A stretch of 64,000 nucleotides of DNA from Dinoroseobacter sp049800835 (GCF_049800835.1 NZ_JBNAFU010000013.1:1-64000); one strand, 5' to 3'. Shown: positions 1-13,426, numbered from the stretch's first letter. Notes: generated from the letters alone by a model not told the origin. A program made the numbers and translations.

Positions 1-3
1 TTT

Positions 4-80
<77 letters not shown>

Positions 81-173
81 CCATTTTTTGCGGATTTTTG
101 TCCGCATTGGTGCGTTTGTTTCGAGATCGTATCGAGAGGTAAACGAGACTATTTTTATTGGCTTTTTTCTAGG

Positions 174-288
174 TTTGGCGGTGACCTACTCTCCCACGCC
201 TTAAGACGCAGTACCATTGGCGCTACGGCACTTAACGACCGAGTTCGGGATGGGATCGGGTGTTTTGCTCGCGCTATGACCACCAAAC
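174..288 (-). rRNA. rrf: 5S ribosomal RNA
   Basis: About 115 nt with pairing ends (GTTTGG at the 5' side and CCAAA-type at the 3' side) and the conserved central CGAAC-type loop. It sits between 23S and tRNA-fMet in the same transcript. The exact ends are estimated. Confidence 0.93.
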
Positions 289-418
289 CGAGGAAAAAGC
301 CGTTTCCGGTCGATTTTGCGATGCAGTCGCCGGTTTTGTGTCAATCAGAGGATGTTCCAAGCCAAGGGGGGCTTTGCAGCAGGGGTCGCGTTTTGCGCCT
401 TCTACTGGATCAAATCAA

Positions 419-3282
<2,864 letters not shown>

Positions 3283-3756
3283 CCAGAAGAAGACGCACAG
3301 CGCCAACTCCCGGAACAAAGCTTTACTATCCCACCCCCCGCTGGTTCACAGGGGGCTTGGTCCGCAATCCTGTCGGATCGCGGTGGTTAGTGTACTTGAC
3401 TTGGAACAAAAATTGCCGCGCTGCTCAGCCCCGAAAGACTGTCAGCAGATCAACCCGCACTTGGGAAGATCAGCAATCTCTGATGTTTAACTCTCTATAC
3501 GATTTCAAAGCAGTCGCGACGCGACTGCGTTGGGCGTGATGTAGCGGGTTCCAGAGGAACCTGCGGGTCACGCACCGTTGTCTGCCGGGCAATGCTTACG
3601 CATCCCCCGAGAACAAACATTTCAGAAGTTCCGAAGAACTGCTCAAAAGTGTATTCTTATTTATTCGATCTCTGGCGCCCTACATCGCTAGAACCTGCCC
3701 TCTCATCGCTTCTGCGACGCGACTGCCGGGCAACGCCTTTTGCTGCACAAAAGGCT
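3283..3756 (-). other. rrn internal spacer between tRNA-Ala and 23S
   Basis: A 474-bp transcribed spacer. I see no open frame with coding character and no further tRNA. Short inverted repeats are probably processing stems. It is the variable part of the operon. Confidence 0.8.
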
Positions 3757-3832
3757 TGGTGGAGCCTAGCGGGATCGAACCGCTGACCTCCTGAATGCAA
3801 ATCAGGCGCTCTCCCAGCTGAGCTAAGGCCCC
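3757..3832 (-). tRNA. tRNA-Ala (TGC)
   Basis: A 76-nt cloverleaf with encoded CCA and anticodon TGC in the loop TTTGCAT, starting GGGGCCTTAGCTC. It lies in the 16S-23S spacer after tRNA-Ile, the standard alphaproteobacterial arrangement. Confidence 0.96.
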
Positions 3833-4002
3833 ATTTGCTCCGCAAATGGGGCCTGGTGTGGGTAAGCGGTTCTTCGAAGAAGAACTGCGGCCACACACCG
3901 TCTCCATTCCGGGAGCTGTTCACGCAACCCAAACGGGTCGCACGCAATTGGCAGAGCCAATCGCTTCCGCGACACGTCCAATTTGCGCGGCAAATTGAAC
4001 GG

Positions 4003-4079
<77 letters not shown>

Positions 4080-4359
4080 GTAAGCCGGTCCCGGATCGTA
4101 TCCGGGATGAGATCGTCCGGCGGACGATCACAAGGCGCAGCGCCGAGGAGCGCAAGCTCCGAGGATGACCACTATGGAGACCTTCGGGATCGGCTAGTGA
4201 ATGCGGCGGTTAACCCGCATTCCGTGTTCTGAAGAGATATGAGGACGGCCTGATCAAGGACGCCTTGAGCAGCGCCCTTTTATGCCCAGCCGTTCCGAAG
4301 AACGGGTTACGGGCTGCTAAGTGTTCCACGTTTCCGAGCGAACTCAAAAAGCCAGGAAC

Positions 4360-5830
<1,471 letters not shown>

Positions 5831-6226
5831 GAAACGCCGCAATCGCGACGTTCTTGACAGAAAGAACCTCTGCACATCATCCCTCGAAGGCTAACCCGAG
5901 GGATATCTCTGTTTGCAGTTCATCCTCCAAAGAGAACAAGAACCGACAAACAGTGAAGCTGACACCTTATCATCAGATCGCCGAAGCAACCCTAAAGGCG
6001 TAGAGATATACAAAAGTCAGTCAGTCGACATTTTCAACCAAACCGCCCGCATATCCCTTCAGAATATATCACAATGTCAAAGAGCGATCAGACACAAAAA
6101 CAAACAAGTTCGCCAAACCTAGCTTGGCGCGACCCGCTCACCCTTGCCTCTGATATCCGCCGACCATCTGGTGTGTCCCGTCTGGTCCGCGTCCCGTGAG
6201 CGCCTCAGCGCCGCCGGTGAGGGGTC
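5831..6226 (-). other. rrn leader region without coding genes
   Basis: An untranslated leader of roughly 400 nt between the candidate promoter and 16S. It is AT-richer than its surroundings and contains a boxA-like site. Open frames here lack ribosome binding sites and coding character. Confidence 0.7.
6075..6087 (-). promoter_or_regulatory. boxA-like rRNA antitermination site
   Basis: On the minus strand the sequence CGCTCTTTGACA closely matches the boxA consensus TGCTCTTTAACA. It is about 245 nt upstream of 16S and 140 nt downstream of the candidate promoter, the expected place for NusB/NusE loading in an rrn leader. Confidence 0.65.
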
Positions 6227-6285
6227 TTCTATGCCCCAGCCTCACGAGTCGCAAGGGCCTTTTTTCACAAATATGCAAAAAACCT
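6226..6285 (-). promoter_or_regulatory. Candidate rrn promoter with UP element
   Basis: On the minus strand an A/T-rich block (6255-6285) precedes TTGCGA (-35, 6249-6254) and, after 16-17 bp, ATAGAA/TAGAAG (-10, 6226-6232). The UP-like tract, position and distance to boxA suit an rRNA promoter. The -10 match is modest. Confidence 0.45.
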
Positions 6286-6381
6286 CGCTGCCGGAGTCGG
6301 GGTTGGGCTCCACGGTGTCAGCGCTACCAGATATGGTATTGCGAGATCCTCAAAGATGGTCCGTGCGAGGACACTGAGGTT

Positions 6382-7056
6382 TCAGGGCCACGGGGTCGGC
6401 CCGATCACCGCCCCATGGCCCAGCAGCAGCACCGCCCACACCACGGCGCCTGCCAAAAGCCGTACACGATCCCGCGCCCACAGCACGAGCGGGCCGCGTT
6501 CGGCCCGGGTGCGCGCCCGGAGTTCCGACCACTCCCGTCCCATCGCCCGCTGCCTGCGTCGGTCGATCATTCGCATCCCCAGCATTGCAAAGGCGACAAA
6601 GCCGATGAACATCCCCGCGTGCGCGAGGCTGCCATTTGCCAAACCGTGACACGCCGCCCAGAGAGCAAGCGCCCAGAGCAGCGGGTGGCGCACGTACCGG
6701 ATCAGTCCCGCCTGTGCCGGATCGAACCCGGTCGTTGGCCCCCCGAACGAGAACGGGTTCGGGCGGCCAAGCGTCAACGCGACGATCAGGCATACGGCGA
6801 GCATCACGGCAATTGCGACCCAGTTCTGCCACGGTGCCCATGCCCAAACTGGCACGTAGGGGGCGCGGCCCGCGGCAATGATCAGCCAGGCCAGCACACC
6901 GACCGACAAGGCGGAATAGAGGATAGTGAAACCTTGGGTGCCCACCCGCGCCACCAGCCATGGCCGGACGGGCGCGCGTACCGGCACCGCGTGGCTGAAC
7001 AGAAACAGTGCCAACGCCAAGGCAAATTCGATCCAGCCCAAGGGTATCTCCTGCAT
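6382..7056 (-). CDS. NnrU family integral membrane protein
   Basis: A 224-residue polytopic membrane protein of the NnrU / isoprenylcysteine methyltransferase-like fold. Hydrophobic segments lie near residues 8-22, 42-60, 70-90, 115-135, 145-160 and at the C-terminus. Family-like motifs are SHAVPVR near the N-terminus, RPNPFSFGG in the middle, and RHPLLWALALWA. NnrU was named from nitric-oxide-respiration loci, but most homologues have no proven role and no denitrification gene is nearby. The start at 7056 is preferred because a longer frame would run through the rpmJ terminator. Confidence 0.8.
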   Translation of the reverse strand: MQEIPLGWIEFALALALFLFSHAVPVRAPVRPWLVARVGTQGFTILYSALSVGVLAWLIIAAGRAPYVPVWAWAPWQNWVAIAVMLAVCLIVALTLGRPNPFSFGGPTTGFDPAQAGLIRYVRHPLLWALALWAACHGLANGSLAHAGMFIGFVAFAMLGMRMIDRRRQRAMGREWSELRARTRAERGPLVLWARDRVRLLAGAVVWAVLLLGHGAVIGPTPWP

Positions 7057-7130
7057 GATGCGCGGGTAGGGAACGCGATCAACCGGATTGCGTCCTTGAT
7101 CTGGGTCACGCGCGACTGGCAGCAAGGTAC

Positions 7131-7161
7131 GAAAAAACCGCCGTCGCGACGCGAGGCGGTT
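7131..7161 (-). terminator. Rho-independent terminator of rpmJ
   Basis: On the minus strand the stem AACCGCC / GGCGGTT (7 bp, 12-nt loop) is followed by a run of T. It lies 40 bp past the rpmJ stop. Confidence 0.85.
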
Positions 7162-7202
7162 CAAACGTTTTGGTTATCCCGGCGCAAAGCGCCGAGTACG
7201 GA

Positions 7203-7328
7203 TCAGCCCTGGCGTGCCTTGAAGCGACGCTGGGTCTTGTTGATCACGTAAACCCGGCCCTTACGGCGCACGATGCGGCAATCGCGATGGCGCTGCTTGA
7301 GCGAGCGGAGCGAGTTCTTGACCTTCAT
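7203..7328 (-). CDS. rpmJ: 50S ribosomal protein L36 (bL36, zinc-free type)
   Basis: A 41-residue ribosomal protein starting MKVKNSLRSLKQRHRDC. It is a component of the large subunit that contacts 23S rRNA. The second half of the CxxC...CxxxxH zinc-ribbon set of classical L36 is absent, and the KTQRRFKARQG tail marks the zinc-independent (C-minus) form. A good ribosome binding site (AGGAG) lies 8 nt before the ATG and a terminator follows. It is monocistronic, as usual for this form. Confidence 0.95.
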   Translation of the reverse strand: MKVKNSLRSLKQRHRDCRIVRRKGRVYVINKTQRRFKARQG

Positions 7329-7397
7329 GGGTCTTCTCCTGATCGCGGCGCGCGGTGCGCCTTTTGGGTTGGTGGCCTGCCGGACGGCGGACCGAGA

Positions 7398-7472
7398 TGG
7401 TGGGCGGTACTGGGATCGAACCAGTGACCCCTTCGATGTCAACGAAGTGCTCTACCGCTGAGCTAACCGCCC
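7398..7472 (-). tRNA. tRNA-Val (GAC)
   Basis: A 75-nt cloverleaf with encoded CCA, starting GGGCGGTTAGCTC, with anticodon GAC in the loop TTGACAT. It is a single gene just upstream of rpmJ. Confidence 0.95.
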
Positions 7473-7569
7473 GATGAAGGATATCGTCAACGGGCGGGTG
7501 ACCCCGACCACCGCCGAATTTGTTCGCGCTCTATAAAAGGAGTCGGAATAGGGTTCAAGGGCTTTTGGA

Positions 7570-8463
7570 ATGGCAGGTTTCCGGTCTATGTTCACCAGAA
7601 TGACGCTCACGGCCTACACCCTTGGACTCCCCTCCGCCCGCACCACATGCGCTGTGTTTGCGTCCCCGCATTCGGGGCGCGCCTATTCGGCCGAGTTCTT
7701 GCGTGCCAGCATGCTGGATCGTCAGACCATCCGATCGTCCGAAGACGCGTTCGTCGATGACCTGATCTCCAGCGCGCCGCTGCACGGAGCGCAAAGCATC
7801 TCGGCCACAGCACCGCGCGCCTTTGTCGACCTGAACCGCGGCGCCGAGGAACTGGATCCTGCGGTGGTAAACGGATTACGCCGCGTGACCCACAACCCGC
7901 GCATCAGTTCGGGCCTTGGCGTGATCCCGCGCGTCGTGGCCAACGGCCGGGCGATCTACAGGGGCAAGATGTCTCTGGCAGAGGCCCGGACCCGGCTCGA
8001 CCAGTATTGGCATCCTTACCATGCGCAGTTGCGCACCATGCTGGACGACACGCGCCGCGACTTCGGTCAGGCGATCCTGATCGACATGCATTCCATGCCG
8101 CACGAGGCAATCGAAGGGTTGAACCACGCCCCTTCCCTGCGCCCGGACATCATCCTGGGCGACCGGTTCGGTGCGGCGGCGGCGGCCCACATCGTCGATC
8201 ACGTGGAAGCGGCCTTCAAGAACGCCGGGTTGCGGGTTGCGCGCAATGCCCCGTTTGCCGGAGCCTATATCGCGCAGACCTATGGTCGTCCGTCCCGCAA
8301 CCAGCATGTCGTGCAGGTGGAAATTGACCGCGCGCTCTACATGAACGAGGCGCGGGTCGAGCGCAGCGCCGATTTCGACGCGTTCGAGGCCCTGATGTCC
8401 ACCGTGATTGCCGACATCGCCGCATTCGGCCGGGCCTCGCAAATGCCGTTGGCCGCAGAGTAA
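7570..8463 (+). CDS. N-formylglutamate amidohydrolase family protein
   Basis: A 297-residue metal-dependent amidohydrolase of the FGase (HutG-type) family, which hydrolyses N-formylglutamate or related N-acyl amino acids. Conserved blocks are SPHSGRAYSAEFL near residue 32, the central DMHSMP, and a distal NQHVVQVEIDRALYMNE. Alternative ATGs lie at 7588 and 7600, and none has a strong ribosome binding site. No other histidine-degradation gene is adjacent, so the natural substrate is open. It is convergent with dinB, one base away. A more distant relative lies at 53855. Confidence 0.82.
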   Translation: MAGFRSMFTRMTLTAYTLGLPSARTTCAVFASPHSGRAYSAEFLRASMLDRQTIRSSEDAFVDDLISSAPLHGAQSISATAPRAFVDLNRGAEELDPAVVNGLRRVTHNPRISSGLGVIPRVVANGRAIYRGKMSLAEARTRLDQYWHPYHAQLRTMLDDTRRDFGQAILIDMHSMPHEAIEGLNHAPSLRPDIILGDRFGAAAAAHIVDHVEAAFKNAGLRVARNAPFAGAYIAQTYGRPSRNQHVVQVEIDRALYMNEARVERSADFDAFEALMSTVIADIAAFGRASQMPLAAE

Positions 8464-8464
8464 C

Positions 8465-9721
8465 TCAGCGCAACGCGCGGCCCTTCACAATCGCGTCCGA
8501 TCCAAACCGCGCCCGAATGCTGTCGGTCGCCCGTTCGGCATCCGCGCGGCGCCCTGCGTCGGGGTCAAGCAGATCGCCCACACGGTCTGCCTCGGCCTCC
8601 GGAACAGGATCGCTCAACCCGACGCCAAGCAGGCGATAGGCCTGGCCGGGCGGCACCGCGTCAAACAGCATCTTGGCTTCGCGATAGATGCGATCCGCCA
8701 TCTGCGTGCTGTCGCGCAGCGCGTGGCGCCGGGTGATCAGGCGGTGGTCCGAGGTTTTCAGCTTCAGAACGACCACCCGTCCGGCGAGACCCTTGGCCTT
8801 GGCCCGGGAGGAAACCTTTTCGGTCATCCGCCAGATATGGCCCAGCAACAGATCGGGGTCGCGCGTGTCTTCCGAGAACGTTGTTTCGTTGGAGATGGAT
8901 TTGACCGGAGCGTGCGCATTGACCCGCCGTGCATCCTCGCCGCGCGCCAGATGCCACAGTCGCAGGCCCATCGACCCGAAGCGCGCCACAAGATCGGTCT
9001 GATCCCAGCGTCTGAGGTCCGAGAACGTCCTGATGCCCGCCGCCTCAAGCGCCGCCTGCCCCGCCGCGCCCACGCCCCAGATCATCCGCACCGGCTTGTC
9101 AGACAGGAACGCGCCGGTTTCGGCCTTGCCAATCACGGCAAATCCCCGCGGCTTGTCCAGATCGGAGGCGACCTTTGCCAGAAACTTGTTGTGGGACAGC
9201 CCGATCGACCCGGTCAGGCCCAACTCGGTCTCCATCCGTTGGACCAGCCGCGCGAGCATCACGGCGGGGGGCGCGCCGTGGACCCGCTCGGTGCCTGTCA
9301 GATCCAGAAAGGCCTCGTCGAGCGACAGCGGTTCGATGGCCGGTGTCAACTCTTCCATCAGCGCGCGGATTGCACGACTGGCCTCGACATAGGCGTCGAA
9401 CCTGGGCCGGATCACCACGGCCTCGGGGCAGAGTGCAAGGGCCTTGAACATCGGCATCGCCGAGCGGACACCGCGAATACGGGCCACATAGCACGCCGTG
9501 GAGACGACCCCGCGCCGCCCGCCGCCGATGATCACCGGCTTGTCGGCCAACTCCGGGTTGTCGCGTTTCTCGACGCTTGCGAAGAAGGCATCGCAATCCA
9601 TGTGGGCGATGGACAAGTCCGTCAGCTCATCATGGGCGACGACACGCGGGCTGCCACAGGCCCCGCAACGCGCTGCCTCGTCCGCGTGCATGTGCAGGCA
9701 ATCTCGGCAAAGAAGGGACAT
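8465..9721 (-). CDS. dinB: DNA polymerase IV with N-terminal zinc ribbon
   Basis: A 418-residue Y-family translesion polymerase. The catalytic acidic residues are visible: D42 in HMDCDAFFASVE and D135/E136 in PLSLDEAFLD. The little-finger domain occupies the C-terminal third. Unlike E. coli DinB (351 residues), about 35 extra N-terminal residues carry C5-x2-C8 and C19-x2-C22, a probable zinc ribbon. It acts in damage tolerance and mutagenesis. No LexA box is evident upstream. It is divergent from the Nudix-like gene at 9817. Confidence 0.93.
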   Translation of the reverse strand: MSLLCRDCLHMHADEAARCGACGSPRVVAHDELTDLSIAHMDCDAFFASVEKRDNPELADKPVIIGGGRRGVVSTACYVARIRGVRSAMPMFKALALCPEAVVIRPRFDAYVEASRAIRALMEELTPAIEPLSLDEAFLDLTGTERVHGAPPAVMLARLVQRMETELGLTGSIGLSHNKFLAKVASDLDKPRGFAVIGKAETGAFLSDKPVRMIWGVGAAGQAALEAAGIRTFSDLRRWDQTDLVARFGSMGLRLWHLARGEDARRVNAHAPVKSISNETTFSEDTRDPDLLLGHIWRMTEKVSSRAKAKGLAGRVVVLKLKTSDHRLITRRHALRDSTQMADRIYREAKMLFDAVPPGQAYRLLGVGLSDPVPEAEADRVGDLLDPDAGRRADAERATDSIRARFGSDAIVKGRALR

Positions 9722-9816
9722 CGGTGCGGGCCTCGTGCGCGGTGGTATTCTGCAAGAACTGGACGCATACCCTGCGGCTGCGGCATACTCTGGTCAGTCT
9801 ATACGGATTTTGTGTC

Positions 9817-10251
9817 GTGCAACAGTTGCAGAACCCGACCTTTAACGGGGTGACCCTTGCGATCCTTTTCGGAGACAAGGTGGCTGTGTCCTGCCGACGC
9901 GGCGCCGGGGATGGGGTGATATGGGGGCTGCCGCAGGCCGTGCGCGCCACGGGGGAAAGTCCGGCGGACTGTGCCTTGCGGCTTCTGAAGGAAACGATCT
10001 CGCTGGATCTGCCGGTGACGCGCCTAAACTGGCCCATCGTCGGCGAGGACGGGTCGGAAGCCGGGCAGTGGTTTTTCGCGGCCTGGATCACCCAGGCCGA
10101 ATGGGACATGTTTTCGCCCGAGCGGTCTGAAAACGGCCCCGTAATCCTCGGCGTGTCGGCGTTTCTGTCCGCCGACACGGTGCCGGAACCACAAAAGGCG
10201 ATGCTGCACCGCTACCTGTATCAGTCCCAAGCCGCGATGGGCCATGTCTGA
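9817..10251 (+). CDS. Nudix-like protein with degenerate Nudix box
   Basis: A 144-residue protein with Nudix-fold character. The IWGLPQAVRATGESP segment resembles the strand-loop before a Nudix box, but the box reads GESPADCALRLLKETISLDL. The metal-binding REx2E[ED] glutamates are largely lost, so hydrolase activity is doubtful. It may bind a nucleotide or serve a regulatory role. GTG at 9817 or TTG at 9826 are the likely starts, both with weak ribosome binding sites. It is divergent from dinB and convergent with the ligase gene. Confidence 0.65.
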   Translation: MQQLQNPTFNGVTLAILFGDKVAVSCRRGAGDGVIWGLPQAVRATGESPADCALRLLKETISLDLPVTRLNWPIVGEDGSEAGQWFFAAWITQAEWDMFSPERSENGPVILGVSAFLSADTVPEPQKAMLHRYLYQSQAAMGHV

Positions 10252-10254
10252 GCG

Positions 10255-11469
10255 TCAGTCGTAGCTGCGCCGATCCTCGATCACGAGGCCATCATTGGGC
10301 AGGCTGCCGGGTGCGAGCAGCTCCACCGTCCCCTTGAGTTTCAGAATAGCGGCCACAGACGCCTCAAAGGCGGATATGTCGCCACCCTCGCTTTCGATCT
10401 GCACGTGCAGGCTGTCCATCTCGTCGGCGCGATCGGCGATCACCCGGGCGCGCGAAATCTCGGGGTGGGCCGCGACGAGGTCGGCGACCTGTTCGGGGCG
10501 CACGAACATCCCCTTGATCTTGGTGGTCTGGTCCGCACGGCCCATCCAGCCCTTGATCCGCAGGTTGGTGCGCCCGCAGGGTGAGGCCCCGGGAAGGATT
10601 GCGGAGAGGTCCCCGGTCGCGAACCGGATCAGCGGATACTCCGGGTTCAGCGTGGTCACGACGACCTCGCCCACCTCGCCCTCGGGCACCGGATCGCCGG
10701 TGCCGGGGCGGACAATTTCCAGCAGAACGCCCTCGTCGACGATCAATCCCTCCATCGCGGGGGATTCGTAGGCGATGTTGCCAAGATCGGCAGTCGCATA
10801 GGCTTGCAGGCAGGTGATGCCCCGGTCGCTGTAGAACGCGCGCAGGGTCGGAAACAGCGCGCCCCCCGAGACTGCCGCCTTGGTAATGCCGAGCGTTACG
10901 CCCATCTCATCGGCTTTTTCCAGAATGACCTTCAGGTAGTCCGGTGTGCCCGCATAGGCAGTGCAGCCCAGATCATGCGCGGCACGCACCTGCAACTCGG
11001 TTTGCCCCGTTCCCGCTGGCAGGACCGTCGCCCCGACCGCGCGCGCACCGCTTTCGAACATCATGCCCGCGGGCGTCAGGTGATAGCCAAAACAGTTCTG
11101 CACCAGATCGCCCTGCCCGATCCCGGCGGCGTGCAGAAACCGCCCCAGCCGGAACCAGTCCCCACCGATACCGCCGGGTTCGTAGATGGGCCCGGGCGAC
11201 TGAAAGACATGTGAAAAGCCGGTGGGCGGTTTGACGGTGTACCCACCGAGCGGGGCAGCGGGTGTTTGAGCCTCAACGAGGGCAGACTTGCGCAGAACCG
11301 GCAGGGTGGCGAGGGACGCGAGATCGGTGATCTGCGCCGGGGCGCAATCCGCCAGGGTGTCCGCATAGCCCGGCAAAGCCCTGGCCCGGTCCAGTTGCAA
11401 GGGCAGTTCCCGGGCGATATCTGCCGCGCGCTCCGCTTCGGTGCGGGTTTCAAGCGTATCGTAGCTCAT
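10255..11469 (-). CDS. Phenylacetate-CoA ligase (PaaK) family AMP-forming ligase
   Basis: A 404-residue adenylate-forming enzyme of the PaaK group. It should activate an (aromatic) carboxylate to its CoA thioester in the cytoplasm. The substrate-adenylation core spans the first 300 residues (GTPDYL, AYATADLG, RFATGDL), and a C-terminal lid follows with KIKGMFVRPEQV. It is slightly shorter than PaaK of E. coli. AAGGGA lies before the ATG at 11469. It is the last gene of the ABC transporter cluster, 191 bp after livF. No paa genes are present, so phenylacetate itself is not implied. Confidence 0.82.
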   Translation of the reverse strand: MSYDTLETRTEAERAADIARELPLQLDRARALPGYADTLADCAPAQITDLASLATLPVLRKSALVEAQTPAAPLGGYTVKPPTGFSHVFQSPGPIYEPGGIGGDWFRLGRFLHAAGIGQGDLVQNCFGYHLTPAGMMFESGARAVGATVLPAGTGQTELQVRAAHDLGCTAYAGTPDYLKVILEKADEMGVTLGITKAAVSGGALFPTLRAFYSDRGITCLQAYATADLGNIAYESPAMEGLIVDEGVLLEIVRPGTGDPVPEGEVGEVVVTTLNPEYPLIRFATGDLSAILPGASPCGRTNLRIKGWMGRADQTTKIKGMFVRPEQVADLVAAHPEISRARVIADRADEMDSLHVQIESEGGDISAFEASVAAILKLKGTVELLAPGSLPNDGLVIEDRRSYD

Positions 11470-11584
11470 GGCTGGTCCCTTCTGCAGGTGGTTATCTGGG
11501 GATGTTCCGGAGAGCCGCCTTGCACAGCAACCTGTCCCGTGTCCTGTCAAATTGCGCGCCTGCGGCGCATCGGGTCTGGCACTG

Positions 11585-11655
11585 CGTGCGATCAGGGGCG
11601 CTGCCCCCGGCCCTGCGGGCCTCCCCCGAGGTACTTGCACACAAAAGAAGCCCTG
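11585..11655. repeat. REP-like GC-rich intergenic palindrome
   Basis: Between livF and the PaaK-like gene there are nested inverted GC stretches (GGGGCGCTGCCCC and GGCCCTGCGGGCC) ending GAGGTACTTGCACAC. Similar GC-rich palindromes are common between genes in Rhodobacterales. No second copy with the same tail was seen in the window. Confidence 0.4.
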
Positions 11656-11660
11656 ATCGC

Positions 11661-12485
11661 CTAGCTGAGCCAGCGCTTGCGACGTCGGTAGGAGCGCACA
11701 TCGCGGAAGGACTTGCGCCCCTCCTCGGACATGCCGAGATAGAACTCCTTCACATCCGGGTTCTCGCGCAGTTCCGCGGCCGGTCCTTCCATGACGACGC
11801 GGCCCGATTCAAGGATGTAGCCATGGTGGGCGAAGCGCAGCGCGACATTGGTGTTCTGTTCCGCCAGCAGGAAGGAGACGCCCTCGTTCTCGTTGAGGTT
11901 CTTCACGATCCCGAAAATCTCTTCGACGAGTTGTGGTGCGAGGCCCATGGATGGCTCGTCCAGTAGGATGGTTTCGGGACGAGACATCAGTGCTCGTCCG
12001 ATGGCGCACATCTGTTGCTCGCCGCCAGAGGTGTACCCGGCCTGCGATTTGCGACGTTCCTTGAGGCGCGGAAAGTACTGGTACACCAGGTCCAGATCAT
12101 CCTGCACGGCGGCGCGGCCATCGCCGCGGGTATACGCGCCGGTCATCAGGTTTTCCTCGACCGTGAGGTGTTCGAAGCAGTGGCGGCCTTCCATCACCTG
12201 AATGACGCCACGCTTGACCAGATCCGACGGGCTGAGGTCCTGCACGCGCTCGCCACGGTAGGTGATCGCGCCCTTGGTGACCTCGCCCCGCTCGGAATGC
12301 AGCAGGTTGGAGATTGCCTTGAGCGTGGTGGTCTTGCCCGCACCGTTGCCCCCCAGAAGCGCGGTGATGCCCCCCTTGGGCACGGTCAGGCTGACGCCCT
12401 TGAGCACGAGGATCACGTGATTGTAGATCACCTCGATGTTGTTCACCTCAAGCAGTGTCGCCTTGGTCTCTGCACCATCCAGCAT
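11661..12485 (-). CDS. livF: ABC transporter ATP-binding protein, LivF type
   Basis: A 274-residue ATPase of the branched-chain amino acid (HAAT) transporter family. Walker A is GGNGAGKTT (residues 45-53), the signature is TSGGEQQ (152-158) and Walker B is ILLDEP (173-178). It pairs with LivG on the cytoplasmic face. The protein is about 35 residues longer than E. coli LivF because of a basic C-terminal tail ending RRRKRWLS. Fourth component of the transporter cluster; the AAAGGA ribosome binding site is modest. Confidence 0.9.
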   Translation of the reverse strand: MLDGAETKATLLEVNNIEVIYNHVILVLKGVSLTVPKGGITALLGGNGAGKTTTLKAISNLLHSERGEVTKGAITYRGERVQDLSPSDLVKRGVIQVMEGRHCFEHLTVEENLMTGAYTRGDGRAAVQDDLDLVYQYFPRLKERRKSQAGYTSGGEQQMCAIGRALMSRPETILLDEPSMGLAPQLVEEIFGIVKNLNENEGVSFLLAEQNTNVALRFAHHGYILESGRVVMEGPAAELRENPDVKEFYLGMSEEGRKSFRDVRSYRRRKRWLS

Positions 12486-12505
12486 CGGTCATGTGTCCTT
12501 TCGGA

Positions 12506-13426
12506 TCATTGGAGTTCGCGCCCGGCCAACTGTTCGGCCAAAGCGATATCGTCAGGGCATGGCACAGCCCAGGGTGCCAGAAGGATCACGGGCGCAAGCC
12601 CTGCATCCCTAAGCGGGCGCAGCGCCGCGGGCGCCTGCGCGGCAATCGCCCGCAGGAGGCAAACGGGATCCTCCGCCAACGTTTCCACGAAACACTTCGA
12701 GTCGAGGGATGAGACCACGCCGTCGGAAAGCCCCCGGTCAGTTCCGCAGAAAAGCGCCATGCTGCGCTCGACCCGCGCAAAGACGTCGCGTTCAAGCGCG
12801 CCGAGGGTGGCCCGCGCGCTTTCGGCACGGGCGGCTGCGTCCAGTTCCGGCAGACCGGGGATGTCAGCGTAGGTAGGCCGGTCCAGCAACTCGCCCTTGG
12901 CCAGCAGGCCGGTCAGAAGAAGAAATTCGATGTGCGGCGTCGCGACATCCGGGTCAGCAGTCGCGATCCGCTCCAGCAAGACGTCCTGCGCCGTTGCGGC
13001 GATACCGGACTGCGGGAGAGCGGTCGGAACGGCGCTGCCCAATGCACCGCTTGGCGTGGGCGACCGGGACGTGTCGAGCGGAACGGTACTTCCCGGGGAC
13101 GTGGTCGGTTTGCCTGGCGGAGGCAAGACCGCAAGCGCTGCGGCGAGGTCGTCGGCCTCCAGAAATCCGGCCTCTTGTAACGCGTTCAGGCGCAGCGCGA
13201 ACGCGGCCGTGTCCTGCGTCTCCAGCGTGGCGTGAATGAGGGCGCCGCGCTCGTCTTGTGCCTGCATCGTGCGGATCAAGTCCCGCTCCTGCACCCCGTT
13301 GAACCACAGAACACCGGCCAGTACCGTTACAGCGAGTGCCGTCGAGACCACCGCCGCGACCAACGCTCCGGAGGTGCGGGCGCGCGTCATGGCAGGCGGT
13401 TCTGAAAGGTTGACGTCTGTTGGCAC
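12506..13426 (-). CDS. Hypothetical membrane-anchored protein inside the transporter operon
   Basis: A 306-residue protein of no family I recognise. A single hydrophobic segment near residues 22-44 suggests an N-terminal anchor with a large periplasmic domain. The linker around residues 100-145 is rich in Pro, Ser and Thr. Three cysteines lie in the last third (CGTDRGL, SKCFVE, DPVCLL), with a fourth near the end. It sits between the substrate-binding protein and livF on the same strand, so an accessory role in transport is a reasonable guess. The start may be GTG 13426 or ATG 13390. Confidence 0.65.
   Translation of the reverse strand: MPTDVNLSEPPAMTRARTSGALVAAVVSTALAVTVLAGVLWFNGVQERDLIRTMQAQDERGALIHATLETQDTAAFALRLNALQEAGFLEADDLAAALAVLPPPGKPTTSPGSTVPLDTSRSPTPSGALGSAVPTALPQSGIAATAQDVLLERIATADPDVATPHIEFLLLTGLLAKGELLDRPTYADIPGLPELDAAARAESARATLGALERDVFARVERSMALFCGTDRGLSDGVVSSLDSKCFVETLAEDPVCLLRAIAAQAPAALRPLRDAGLAPVILLAPWAVPCPDDIALAEQLAGRELQ

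Noticed and set aside
8408..9853. A 481-codon plus-strand open frame antisense to dinB
   Set aside because: It mirrors the dinB codon structure of a GC-rich gene, its translation has a random composition rich in Arg, Gln and His, and dinB is a clear polymerase.
10255..11469. Calling the ligase paaK of the phenylacetate pathway
   Set aside because: No paa oxygenase or ring-cleavage genes are present; family membership is all the sequence supports.
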